A stretch of DNA of 64,000 bases, taken from contig NZ_SOZH01000002.1 in the NCBI RefSeq assembly GCF_004519295.1, positions 1 to 64,000 of the forward strand, written 5' to 3'. Shown piece after piece: positions 1 to 7,943 of this stretch. The DNA is from Cellulosimicrobium funkei. GTDB taxonomy: Bacteria; Actinomycetota; Actinomycetes; Actinomycetales; Cellulomonadaceae. A program made the translations under genes and the position numbers. The notes below the pieces were generated by a model that searched no databases, was not told the DNA's origin, and saw only the letters and a list, made by a program, of their open reading frames with translations. Numbering within the stretch: position 1 is the first letter of the stretch; each line of letters opens with the position of its first letter.

Positions 1-134
<134 letters not shown>

Positions 135-149
135 GGGCGTGGTCGGCCG

Positions 150-1598
150 TCAGGCCCGGCGGTTCGTCGGCGCCGTCGCGCCGGCGAGCGCCGTGGCGTC
201 GTGGGGCTCGACGGCGGCCGGGACGGTGGCCTCGGCGGGCGCGTCCGGGAGGTCCGTGGCCGGGGAGGGGACAGCGACGGCGGGGTCGGGAGCGCCGAGG
301 GAGCCCGCGGCGTCGGCCGGGAGCGGCGCGCCGAACGTGTGGCGCAGGCCGAGCAGCACCGCGCCCGCGACCACGACGACGCCGAACATCACCGCGGCCA
401 TCGTCACCGGCGGAGACCCGCCGAGCAGGCCCGTCACGGGCGCGACGACCGCCCCGACGCCGAACTGGAACGCGCCGATGAGCGCCGCGGCGCTGCCGGC
501 GCGGTGCGCGTTGCGCTCGAGCGCGATGGCCGGCACGGACGGCATGACGAAGCCTGCGGTGCCGAGCGTGAGCACGATGAGCGGGACGAGCCACGCGAGG
601 CCGCCACCGGCGAGCGCGGCGACGAGCAGCCCGCCCGAGAGGACGAACCCGGCCGCGACCGCGCCCTGGAGGATGCGCTCGGGCGTGACGCGCCCGACGA
701 GCGCGCCGTTGATCTGGCTGCCCGCCGTCACGGAGACCGCGCCCACGCCGAACACGATCGCGTACTGCTGCGCGGACATCCCGTAGAAGTCCTGGAACAC
801 GAACGTCGACGCGGAGATGTACGTGAACATCGCGGCCATGTAGAAGCCGGCGATGAGCGCGAGGCCGATGAACGACCAGTCCCCGAGGAGCGAGCCGTAC
901 GAGCGCAGCGCGGCGACGGTCCCGCCGCTGCGGCGACGTTCGACGGGCAGCGTCTCGCGCAGCCGCAGGAGCACGAGCACGAAGAGCACGGCCCCCACGA
1001 CGGCGAGCGCGACGAACATGCCGCGCCACGACCCGAGCCGCAGGAACTGCGCGCCGATGGTCGGCGCGAGGATGGGCGCGACGCCCACGACGAGCATGAG
1101 CCGCGCGATGACCTTGCCGATCTGGTAGCCCTCGAACGAGTCGCGCACGATCGCCATGGACAGCACCATCCCGGCGGCCGCGGAGAGGCCCTGCACGAAC
1201 CGGAGCCCCGTGAGCGCGGCGACCGAACCCGCGAAGACGATCCCGGCCGACGCCGCGACGTACACCGCGAGCGACACCAGGAGCGGAGCGCGGCGCCCGA
1301 CCGCGTCGGAGACCGACCCGATGAGGAGCTGGCCGAGGGCGAGGCCCGCGAGGGTCGCGGTGAGGGTGAGCTGGACGCGGGACTCGGTCGTGCCGAGCTC
1401 GTCGACGATGCGCGGGAACGCGGAGAGGTAGAGGTCGATCGTCAGCGGACCGATCGCGGTGAGCGCGGAGAGCAGCAGGACGAGCCCCGCGCTGATGCGC
1501 CCGGGTCGGGAGGGAGCGGCGAGGCTCGCGGAGCCGGTGCCCGACGGGGCGGCGACGGGCGCGGTCGGCGCCGGGGTCGCGGGGGGAGTGGAGGCCAT
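150..1598 (-). CDS. Bcr/CflA-family multidrug efflux MFS transporter
   Basis: A 482-residue major facilitator of the drug:H+ antiporter type, expected to export small toxic compounds across the cytoplasmic membrane. After a ~34-residue Ala/Pro-rich cytosolic N-terminus come about 12 hydrophobic segments. The first carries TAIGPLTIDLYLSAFP, typical of Bcr/CflA proteins, and the loop after TM2 has the MFS motif A form GSVSDAVGRR (94-103). The C-terminal ~55 residues are a low-complexity Ala/Pro/Thr tail that is not usual for the family. The start is the ATG at 1598. It is transcribed away from the contig end, alone, with 78 bases to the next gene. The substrate cannot be assigned. Confidence 0.88.
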   Translation of the reverse strand: MASTPPATPAPTAPVAAPSGTGSASLAAPSRPGRISAGLVLLLSALTAIGPLTIDLYLSAFPRIVDELGTTESRVQLTLTATLAGLALGQLLIGSVSDAVGRRAPLLVSLAVYVAASAGIVFAGSVAALTGLRFVQGLSAAAGMVLSMAIVRDSFEGYQIGKVIARLMLVVGVAPILAPTIGAQFLRLGSWRGMFVALAVVGAVLFVLVLLRLRETLPVERRRSGGTVAALRSYGSLLGDWSFIGLALIAGFYMAAMFTYISASTFVFQDFYGMSAQQYAIVFGVGAVSVTAGSQINGALVGRVTPERILQGAVAAGFVLSGGLLVAALAGGGLAWLVPLIVLTLGTAGFVMPSVPAIALERNAHRAGSAAALIGAFQFGVGAVVAPVTGLLGGSPPVTMAAVMFGVVVVAGAVLLGLRHTFGAPLPADAAGSLGAPDPAVAVPSPATDLPDAPAEATVPAAVEPHDATALAGATAPTNRRA

Positions 1599-1656
1599 GA
1601 CAGCGGCAACCCCGCGCGGGGTCCCGCATGTTCCCGGACGCCGTACGCGATCGGAT

Positions 1657-1681
1657 GCTGAGACGGCGGAGCGGTCTCAGC
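1657..1681 (-). terminator. Hairpin overlapping the STAND/TPR gene stop codon
   Basis: An 8-bp inverted repeat GCTGAGAC...GTCTCAGC with a 9-base loop has the TGA of the upstream-oriented gene (1677-1679) in its right arm. It has no T-run. Terminator function is inferred from position only. Confidence 0.35.
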
Positions 1682-4298
1682 CCCTGCCGCGCGCCCCGCC
1701 GTCGCCGTCGCCGTCGCTGTCACCGCCGCCGACCCCGTGCCTCGCGGCTGCGAGACCGCGCCGCGCACGGGCTTCCTCGGCGACGTCGTCGAGCTCGACG
1801 GCGAGCACCTGGGCCGCATGGTGCAGGCTCGCCGCGCGGGCGGCGTCGCCCACGGCGAGCACGGCCTCTCCGAGCGCGTTCAGCGCCTCCGTCTCGACGA
1901 GACGTGCGCGCACGCGGCGCGCCAGGTCGACGGCGGCCTCGCCCACGGACACCGCCTCGGCGACGGAGCCCGCGGCGAGCAGCGCGGTCGCGAGAGCGCT
2001 GCGGGCCTCCGCCTCCGCGTCGGGGTCGCCGAGCCCGACGGCCGCGTCGACCGCGGCACGCAGCTCCAGGAGCCCGGCCCCCGCCGCGTCGCAGCGTGCG
2101 AGGAGCCGACCCACGTGCACCCGTGCCCGTGTCGCCAGCCCCGCGTCCCCCAGGGAGACCGCGCTCGCGAGCGCGTCGCGGTGGAGCGCGAGCGCGCGGT
2201 CGAGCGCGCCCTCCGCCTCCGAGAGGATCGCCGCGTTGCTCGACACGATCGCGACGTTCAGGGCGTCACCCACCCGCCGCGACAGCGTGAACGCCCGGTC
2301 GTAGCCGGCGCGCGCGTCGTCGTGCCGGCCGAGGATGCGGTGCACGTCCGCGAGGTTCCCGACGGCGCGACCCTCGCTCACCGGGTCGCCCGCGGTCCGC
2401 GCCCCGGCGGCGGCGTCGCGGTACGCGGTCTCGGCCTCGTCGAACCGCCCGAGGCGCTTGTACACGTTGCCGACGCGGTTGAGCGTCTGGCCGGGGCGGG
2501 GGTCGTCGCCGCGCTCGAGCGAGCGGACGAGCTGGGCGAGCGCCTCGTCGTACCGGCCGAGCCTCTCGAGCGCGCGCCCGAGGTCGCGCCCGGCCTGGGA
2601 CCGCCCGGAGGGCCGCCCGTGCTCGACCGCCGCCGTGTGCACCGCGACCGCGTCGTTCCAGCGCCCCGCCGAGTCGAGGTACGGCGCGAGCAGGGCGGAG
2701 AGGTCGGTCACCGGGTCGGCGAGCTCGTGCTCCGCGGCGAGCGCCGGCGTCGCGACGAGCAGGGCGCGGTGCGCGTCGAGCCACGCGACGGCGGCGTCCG
2801 CCGTGCGGCCGGGATGCGCGTCGCCCGCCCCTCCGCCCGCCGCTGTGCCCGCCGCTGTGCCGGTCTCTGTGCTCGTCCCGACGCCCGGCCCGGCCGCGTC
2901 GTGGTGGGGCGACGTCGCGTGCACGGCCGGCCGGGCGTCGTCGAGCAGGCGCGCGGCGAGCCGCCCGACGGCGGACGCCCGCGCCGAGAACGGGTCGTCC
3001 GTCCGGGCGAGGTCGGCGGCGAGGGTGCGCACGGCGTCGGGCACGACGACCTCCCCGCGCGACCCGGCCGCGACGAGGTGCCAGCGGCCCAGGGCGGCGA
3101 GCGCGTCGCGGCTCTCGCTCGTCGAGACGCCGAGGAGCACGGGGACCTCGTCCGCGTCGAGCGGTACCGGGACGAGGGCGAGCAGGCGCAGGGCGCGGGC
3201 GTGGTCGGCGGGCAGACGGCGGTGCACGGCGGCGAGCGCGGGGTGGAGGGCCGGTCCGGGGAGGTCCTCGACCCGGCGGACGTGGTCGGCGAGCGACCAG
3301 CCGGGCCGCGCGCGGACGTCGTCGGCGATCTGCGCCAGCGCCGCGGGGAGCCCTCCGGACGCGCGCACCAGCCGCGCGGCGGCCTCCGGCTCCGCGGCGG
3401 TGCGGTCCTGGCCGACGCGCGCCGCGAGCAGCGCACGGGCGTCGTCCTCGCCGAGCGGTGCGAGGGTCGTGGCGGTCTCGCCGGGGAGCCCGACGACCTG
3501 GTGCGCCGCGACGACCACGCGCGCGGTGCCGGGCAGGTGCGCGACGGCGTCGGCGGCCTGGGCGCCGTCGGTCACGCCGTCGAGGACGATCGTCGCGCGC
3601 CGCCCGTCGAGCGCGGTCGCGAGCGCGGCGGCGAGGGCGGGGAGGTCGCGCGCCCGCGCGTCGGGCGGGGGTGCGCCGAGCGCCTGGAGCAGCGCGTCGA
3701 GCACGACGGCGGCCGGGGGCGGGCCGTCCGCCTCCCCGTGCAGGTCGACCAGCGCGACGACGTCCGCCGGGACCTCGCGGGCCGCGGCGAGCGCGACGCT
3801 CGTCGTGCCCGACCCGGGCAGGCCCGTGACCGTCACGACGCGCGGCTGTTCCTGCGAGGGTGCGGGAGGCGGGCCGGTGAGCGCCGCCGCGAGCCGCGCG
3901 ACGTCGTCGGCCCGACCGACGAGCGGCCCGTCGGGCGCGAACGGTCCCAGCCGGACGGTCGGCGGGAGAGCGAGCTCCGGAACGGCCGCGGGGACGGTCG
4001 CCGTCCGGTACGCGGCGCGCCACGCCGCAGGCTGCCGGTCGCCGAGGACGTGCGCGACGTCGGCGAGCAGATCGACGTCGAGCCGCGAGCGGCCCGCCCG
4101 GAAGACGTCGTAGACGGTGACGCGGCCGGGGCGCGCCTCCGCGGCGGGGACGCCCCGAGCCGTGCGGAGCGCGCCGACGCGGCGCGCGATCTCGGTGTAC
4201 GAGGGCTCTCCTGCCCACGCCCGCAGCGCCCGCAGCCGGGCGGCGAGCTCGTCCACCGACCCTGCGCCCACGGGGGACGGCGGCGGGTCGGGGGGCAC
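1677..4298 (-). CDS. STAND-like (NB-ARC) TPR protein with degenerate P-loop
   Basis: An 873-residue protein of the kind used in actinobacteria as signalling or regulatory ATPases. The N-terminal ~100 residues look like an XRE/SARP-associated helical domain (YTEIARRVGALRTARGVP...VYDVF). A linker with LVGR leads to an NB-ARC-like NTPase core. TPR repeats fill residues ~560-850 (LGRYDEALAQL, LGRFDEAETAY, LGRHDDARAGY), followed by a Gly/Asp-rich tail. The P-loop near residue 158 reads GLPGSGTTS, so the Lys that binds phosphate in GxxGxGKT is Thr; the Walker B-like ATIVLDGV is intact. This suggests weak or no ATP hydrolysis. The start is GTG at 4298, six bases after TAGCCT, so the mRNA is probably leaderless. 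The target is unknown. Confidence 0.75.
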   Translation of the reverse strand: MPPDPPPSPVGAGSVDELAARLRALRAWAGEPSYTEIARRVGALRTARGVPAAEARPGRVTVYDVFRAGRSRLDVDLLADVAHVLGDRQPAAWRAAYRTATVPAAVPELALPPTVRLGPFAPDGPLVGRADDVARLAAALTGPPPAPSQEQPRVVTVTGLPGSGTTSVALAAAREVPADVVALVDLHGEADGPPPAAVVLDALLQALGAPPPDARARDLPALAAALATALDGRRATIVLDGVTDGAQAADAVAHLPGTARVVVAAHQVVGLPGETATTLAPLGEDDARALLAARVGQDRTAAEPEAAARLVRASGGLPAALAQIADDVRARPGWSLADHVRRVEDLPGPALHPALAAVHRRLPADHARALRLLALVPVPLDADEVPVLLGVSTSESRDALAALGRWHLVAAGSRGEVVVPDAVRTLAADLARTDDPFSARASAVGRLAARLLDDARPAVHATSPHHDAAGPGVGTSTETGTAAGTAAGGGAGDAHPGRTADAAVAWLDAHRALLVATPALAAEHELADPVTDLSALLAPYLDSAGRWNDAVAVHTAAVEHGRPSGRSQAGRDLGRALERLGRYDEALAQLVRSLERGDDPRPGQTLNRVGNVYKRLGRFDEAETAYRDAAAGARTAGDPVSEGRAVGNLADVHRILGRHDDARAGYDRAFTLSRRVGDALNVAIVSSNAAILSEAEGALDRALALHRDALASAVSLGDAGLATRARVHVGRLLARCDAAGAGLLELRAAVDAAVGLGDPDAEAEARSALATALLAAGSVAEAVSVGEAAVDLARRVRARLVETEALNALGEAVLAVGDAARAASLHHAAQVLAVELDDVAEEARARRGLAAARHGVGGGDSDGDGDGGARGRG

Positions 4299-4304
4299 GG
4301 CGCC

Positions 4305-4310
4305 AGGCTA
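4305..4310 (-). promoter_or_regulatory. -10 element TAGCCT, leaderless start
   Basis: TAGCCT lies six bases before the GTG of the STAND/TPR gene, placing the predicted transcript start at or next to the start codon. Confidence 0.6.
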
Positions 4311-4507
4311 GCGACGGCCGCGCGCCGCTGCGCGGCGTGCCCGGCGAGACGTCCGGACCAGCGAGGCGCATCTCCGGCTCCGCGTCAGCGACTGACAGGG
4401 AGCTCGACGAGGCCCCGTCGGGTCCGCGGCTGCCGGTCTCAGACCGAGGGTCGTGGACTGCGATGACGTCGGTGCGTCGATCGAGCCGACAGCCGTCCTC
4501 TTCCTGG

Positions 4508-4513
4508 GATAGT
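4508..4513 (+). promoter_or_regulatory. -10-like GATAGT, leaderless start
   Basis: GATAGT lies six bases before the GTG at 4520. It differs from the window's TANNNT pattern at the first base only, and is the main argument for that start over ATG 4463. Confidence 0.4.
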
Positions 4514-4519
4514 GAGTCG

Positions 4520-5080
4520 GTGACGGTGCTGCGGAACAGGTCGAACCAGCTTGCCGGCCTCGCGCTCGTGGCGATGAGCATCGCCTTGTTCGCCGGGGCG
4601 GACCCGTGGATGCTGTGGCAGTACGAGGACCTGCCGCCCTCTGACCGGATGACGAGCGAGCAGTCCGCCCTGGCCACCGCCTCCCTCTGCCTCGTCGCGA
4701 GCGTCGGCGTTACCTTCGCCCGGTTGCGCGTCATCGTCGGCATGGACGGCCGGATCGTCGTCGTCAATCCGCTCTACACCTGGCGCTTCGATCGGTCCCA
4801 GGTCGCCTCGATCGAGAGCGGTGCCGTCCCGAGGGCAGGCCTGAAGACCGGCGAGACGATCTGGTTGCTCGCGCTGGAGAATGCGCTCACCGACCGGCTT
4901 CGAGGTGCCGACAGGTCGGAGCCCTTGCGCGACCGCGACCGCCGAACCGGACACTCCGGAGCGTGCCCGATGCCTCGAGCGACGGGACGGAAGGCCTCGG
5001 GAGTCGTCCCCCTGGTCGCGCCTTGGGTCTGCGGCGCCGCAGGCTCCGTGCTCGGACTCCTGGTTTCCGCCTCGCGATAG
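4520..5080 (+). CDS. PH-like membrane protein, hypothetical
   Basis: About 186 residues. Two hydrophobic helices near the N-terminus (LAGLALVAMSIALFAG and LATASLCLVASVGVTFA) are followed by a short bacterial-PH-like strand segment (RVIVGMDGRIVVVNPLYTW, then RFDRSQVASIES). A third hydrophobic segment lies at the C-terminus (VPLVAPWVCGAAGSVLGLL). This matches the layout of small actinobacterial PH-domain membrane proteins of unknown function. GTG 4520 is preferred because a -10-like hexamer lies six bases upstream; ATG 4463 in the same frame would add 19 residues but has no ribosome site. GC and codon bias are weaker than in the neighbours, which may indicate relaxed selection or transfer. Confidence 0.55.
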   Translation: MTVLRNRSNQLAGLALVAMSIALFAGADPWMLWQYEDLPPSDRMTSEQSALATASLCLVASVGVTFARLRVIVGMDGRIVVVNPLYTWRFDRSQVASIESGAVPRAGLKTGETIWLLALENALTDRLRGADRSEPLRDRDRRTGHSGACPMPRATGRKASGVVPLVAPWVCGAAGSVLGLLVSASR

Positions 5081-5249
5081 CGCCGGCGCTCGGCCTGCCG
5101 GTCGTGCGCCGTGACCGGTCTGGCACTGCAACGTTCGGGATCGTTCGGGATGCGTGCCGCGGGCGTGCGACGTCGTCAGGCTCTCCGCAGGCCGCGACGA
5201 CCGCGGCGCGAGGGTCCGCGCGGGGCGCGGCGGGACGAAGGAGCGACCG

Positions 5250-6023
5250 GTGGGGCTGTTCGACAAGCTCAAGGAGATGTTCTCGACGACGGCGGACCTC
5301 TACGCGAAGGAGGACGCCCCCGCGCTCACGCCGGCGCAGCAGCGCGGGCTCGCGCTCGGTGCGGTCTACGCCGTCGAGGGCGTGCTGCCGATCAATGCGC
5401 TCACCGTGGAGGCCGACGCGCGCACGGCCGCGAAGCCGCTCGCGGCGGGGTGGGACGTGCGGGGCGCCGACGACGTCGAGCGCACCTATGAGTTCCTGCT
5501 CACCCAGGGTCACCGGGGCTACTACGCGATCGCGATGCCGAAGGTCGAGGAGCTCTACTCGGGCCGCCTGAGCCGTCGCGACGCGAAGGGCGCGGCGGAC
5601 CAGCACGTCGCCCAGGCGAGGCAGGAGGCGACGGCGCGGGGCCTCGACCCCGAGCGCGCCGTCGCGTTCTACCAGGGGTGGAGCGCGTCGGCCCAGATGG
5701 GCGGGCACGGCGAGCTGGCCGACCCGCTGCCGCCGTCGATCGCGGCGTGGGACGCCGCGCGGGTCGTGCACGTGAGCCGGCTCGCGGTCGACGCCGGGTT
5801 CGTCACCCCGGAGCGGGCGTGGGCCGCGATCGAGGAGGCCGTCGCGATGTCGCGCCCCGCCTACGCGTCGTGGGAGCAGTTCGGCGACGGGTTCCTCGCG
5901 GGGCGGGCGTTCTGGTCCGCGGGCAACCGCACCCCGGTCGACCAGGACCTGCCCGACTTCAAGCGCGCGGTCCGGCGGCTGCTCGACACCGAGTCGTCGC
6001 CCTGGCGCACACTGTCGTACTGA
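5250..6023 (+). CDS. DUF1266-family protein
   Basis: A 257-residue soluble protein matching the DUF1266 layout: an N-terminal helical stretch (LTPAQQRGLALGAVYAVEG), and a C-terminal part with WDAARVVHVSRLAVDAG, then ERAWAAIEEA and the FGDGFLAGRAFW segment typical of the family. The family has no settled biochemical role, and members often sit near secretion or toxin-related genes in other bacteria; no such partner is visible here. GTG 5250 is chosen because AAGGAG (5238-5243) lies six bases upstream; the frame stays open upstream but with no ribosome site. It is followed closely by a tiny membrane-protein gene. Confidence 0.75.
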   Translation: MGLFDKLKEMFSTTADLYAKEDAPALTPAQQRGLALGAVYAVEGVLPINALTVEADARTAAKPLAAGWDVRGADDVERTYEFLLTQGHRGYYAIAMPKVEELYSGRLSRRDAKGAADQHVAQARQEATARGLDPERAVAFYQGWSASAQMGGHGELADPLPPSIAAWDAARVVHVSRLAVDAGFVTPERAWAAIEEAVAMSRPAYASWEQFGDGFLAGRAFWSAGNRTPVDQDLPDFKRAVRRLLDTESSPWRTLSY

Positions 6024-6074
6024 CGGCGGGGACGAGAGCGACGGGACGAGAGCGACAGGACGGGAGGGCGGACG

Positions 6075-6215
6075 GTGCACCGATCGGCGTGGTGGTGGCG
6101 CGCAGGGCTCCTGCTCGTCGTGGTCGGTGTCGGCGTGGCGGTGGTCGCGGCCGACGACGGCCTGCGCTCGGAGGTCCACGCGGCCCTGTCGAACCTGGCG
6201 CGGGCGCTGTTCTGA
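6075..6215 (+). CDS. 46-aa single-pass membrane peptide
   Basis: Starts at GTG 6075 with a strong GGAGGG site (6063-6068) six bases upstream. The product begins with a basic, Trp-rich head (HRSAWWWR), then one continuous hydrophobic helix (LLLVVVGVGVAVVAA) and a short amphipathic tail ending in LARALF. It is 51 bases behind the DUF1266 gene, so probably co-transcribed with it. The clear ribosome site and the membrane-peptide design support a real gene; function unknown. The stop is followed 12 bases later by a long palindrome. Confidence 0.6.
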   Translation: MHRSAWWWRAGLLLVVVGVGVAVVAADDGLRSEVHAALSNLARALF

Positions 6216-6227
6216 CCAGACCGTCCC

Positions 6228-6286
6228 GCCGAGCACGGGGTTGCTGTCGTCCTGGGCCTCAGAGCGACAGCAACCTCGTGCTCGGC
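6228..6286. repeat. Dispersed palindrome family B, copy 1
   Basis: 22-base arms at 6228-6249 and 6265-6286 that differ at one position, with a 15-base loop. The arm begins GCCGAGCACGGGGTTGCTG. It lies between the convergent 46-aa peptide and LLM oxidoreductase genes and may act as a bidirectional terminator. The same arm sequence recurs at 9102, 33572 and 35981. Confidence 0.8.
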
Positions 6287-6314
6287 ACCGTGGGCGGCGC
6301 CGGCAGCGCCGCGG

Positions 6315-7100
6315 TCAGCCCTGGGCGTCGCGCCAGGTGACCCACTCGCGCACGAGGGACAGGTCGTAGTCGGGCCCGCTCGTGCCGACGGTGAACAGGG
6401 TCGCGCCCGCGGCGACGAGCGCGTCCGCGGACTCCGCCGGCGGCCGGGACACGGCGACCGAGCGCTCGACGAGCGCGGCGGTGTCGCGGCCCACGGCCGC
6501 GCCGTGCTCGTCGAGGATCGCGCTCTTGCGCGCGAGCGTCTCCGCGTCGCCGAACGAGTGCCAGACGTCCGCGTGCTCCGCGACGACGCGCAGCGTCTTG
6601 CGCTCCCCACCTCCGCCGACGAGCACCGGGATGTCGCGCGTCGGCGTCGGGTTCGACGCCGCCCAGCGGGCCTTGATGCGCGGGAGCGCCGCGGCGAGGT
6701 CGGCGATGCGGCCGCCCGCGGTGCCGAACTCGTACCCGAACCGGTCGTAGTCCTTCTCGAACCAGCCCGCCCCGATCCCGAGGATCAGACGACCGCCGCT
6801 GATGTGGTCGACCGTCCGCGCCATGTCGGCGAGGAGGTCCGGGTTGCGGTAGCTGTTGCACGTGACGAGTGCGCCGATCTGGACGCGCTCGGTCTGCTCG
6901 GCCCACGCCCCGAGCATGGTCCAGCACTCGAAGTGCTTGCCGTCGGGGTCGCCCGTGAGCGGGAAGAAGTGGTCCCAGTTGAAGATGACGTCGACGCCCA
7001 GGTCCTCCGCGCGCAGCACGGCGTCGCGGATCTGGGCGTAGTCGGCGTGCTGCGGCTGGAGCTGGACGCCGATGCGGAAGGGGTGCCGAGGAGAGGTCAT
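6315..7100 (-). CDS. LLM-class F420-dependent oxidoreductase
   Basis: A 261-residue luciferase-like TIM-barrel protein expected to use F420 or FMN for hydride transfer. Family features seen: IGVQLQPQHADYAQIRDAV at the N-terminus, FNWDHFFPL, IGALVTCNSYRNPDLLADMA, HISGGRLILGIGAGW (the strongly conserved GRxxLGxGxGW block) and VLVGGGGERKTLRVVAEHADVW. The length is at the short end of the family. ATG 7100 is preceded at six bases by TAGATT on the same strand, so the gene is likely leaderless and shares a divergent promoter region with the LmeA-like gene. The substrate is unknown. Confidence 0.87.
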   Translation of the reverse strand: MTSPRHPFRIGVQLQPQHADYAQIRDAVLRAEDLGVDVIFNWDHFFPLTGDPDGKHFECWTMLGAWAEQTERVQIGALVTCNSYRNPDLLADMARTVDHISGGRLILGIGAGWFEKDYDRFGYEFGTAGGRIADLAAALPRIKARWAASNPTPTRDIPVLVGGGGERKTLRVVAEHADVWHSFGDAETLARKSAILDEHGAAVGRDTAALVERSVAVSRPPAESADALVAAGATLFTVGTSGPDYDLSLVREWVTWRDAQG

Positions 7101-7106
7101 GCTCGG

Positions 7107-7112
7107 AATCTA
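7107..7112 (-). promoter_or_regulatory. -10 element TAGATT, leaderless start
   Basis: TAGATT is six bases before ATG 7100 on the minus strand. Confidence 0.55.
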
Positions 7113-7141
7113 CGTCCGGGCCGAGAACGACGACACCCCGC

Positions 7142-7200
7142 GTCGAGCACGACCTCGTCGGCGCCACGAGCGTCAGAACGACGGCAAGGTCGTGGTCGGC
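7142..7200. repeat. Possible degenerate family B palindrome
   Basis: The arm GTCGAGCACGACCTCGTCG (7142-7160) pairs with 7179-7200 at about 14 of 19 positions. It lies in a divergent promoter region rather than between convergent genes, so membership of family B is uncertain. Confidence 0.35.
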
Positions 7201-7205
7201 GGACC

Positions 7206-7211
7206 TAGGGT
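7206..7211 (+). promoter_or_regulatory. -10 element TAGGGT, leaderless start
   Basis: TAGGGT is six bases before ATG 7218; no ribosome site is present. Confidence 0.55.
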
Positions 7212-7217
7212 GGGCGC

Positions 7218-7907
7218 ATGAAGCGACTGGTGGGCCTGCTCGTGACGCTCGTGGTGCTCGTGGCGGTCGCCGTCGTGGCCGACCGGGTGGCGGTGCGCGC
7301 CACCGAGCGCGGCGCGGTCACGGCGTTCGAGCAGCAGGCCGACGACGTGTCCGGCGCCCAGATCGACATCACCGGCTTCCCGTTCCTCACGCAGCTCGTG
7401 CGCGGCTCGCTGACGCACGTCACGGGCTCCGCGGACTCCGCGTCGTTCGGCGGCTACGCGATCTCCGACCTCCAGGTCGAGGCCGACGGCGTGAGCACGT
7501 CGGAGCCGTACCGGATCGCGTCCGGCACGGCGTCGGGCGTCATCGCGGCGGAGTCGCTGCAGCAGGTCGTCGCCGAGCAGAGCGGGCTCGACGTCGACGT
7601 CACCGCGACCGGCGGCGTGCTGTCCCTGGGCTTCGAGCTGCTGGGCACCACGATCACCGTCGACGTGACGCCGCGCGTGTCCGGACCGGCCGAGCTCGCC
7701 GTCGACGTCGTCGCCGTCCGCACCGGCCTCGGCACGGTCTCTGTCGACGACCTGCCGTCCGGGCTCTCGGGCGCGCTGTCCGACCTGCGCGTCCCGCTCG
7801 ACCTGCCCGACGGCGTCGCGCTCGACTCCGTGTCCGCCGTCGAGGGCGGGGTGCGCGTCGCGGTGACGGGGACCGACGTCGTCGCCGCGGACCTGGTGGC
7901 CTCGTGA
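7218..7907 (+). CDS. LmeA-like (DUF2993) phospholipid-binding protein
   Basis: 229 residues. One N-terminal hydrophobic helix (LLVTLVVLVAVAVVADRVAV) acts as a signal anchor, and the rest is a periplasm-facing domain rich in beta strands. The pattern ITGFPFLTQLVRGSLTHV is the hallmark of the DUF2993/LmeA family, which in mycobacteria binds phosphatidylinositol species and supports mannan/lipoglycan maturation on the outer face of the membrane. Whether this homologue does the same is not shown by the sequence. The next gene begins 36 bases downstream on the same strand. Confidence 0.82.
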   Translation: MKRLVGLLVTLVVLVAVAVVADRVAVRATERGAVTAFEQQADDVSGAQIDITGFPFLTQLVRGSLTHVTGSADSASFGGYAISDLQVEADGVSTSEPYRIASGTASGVIAAESLQQVVAEQSGLDVDVTATGGVLSLGFELLGTTITVDVTPRVSGPAELAVDVVAVRTGLGTVSVDDLPSGLSGALSDLRVPLDLPDGVALDSVSAVEGGVRVAVTGTDVVAADLVAS

Positions 7908-7943
7908 CCCGGGCGGCGTGGCCGTCGTGACCGGGGCGGGGTC

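Noticed and set aside
1737-4466. 909-codon open frame opposite the STAND/TPR gene, and similar long antisense frames (for example opposite 16.7-21.4 kb, 22.9-25.7 kb, 32.5-36.0 kb, 45.9-48.9 kb)
   Set aside because: High GC keeps antisense and alternate frames open. The translations are Arg/Gly/Pro/Ala-rich with no domain, while the opposite strand has clear families and third-position bias.
4337-4519. N-terminal extension of the PH-like membrane protein
   Set aside because: There is no ribosome site and composition is unlike the rest; the GTG at 4520 has a promoter-like hexamer at the spacing seen elsewhere.
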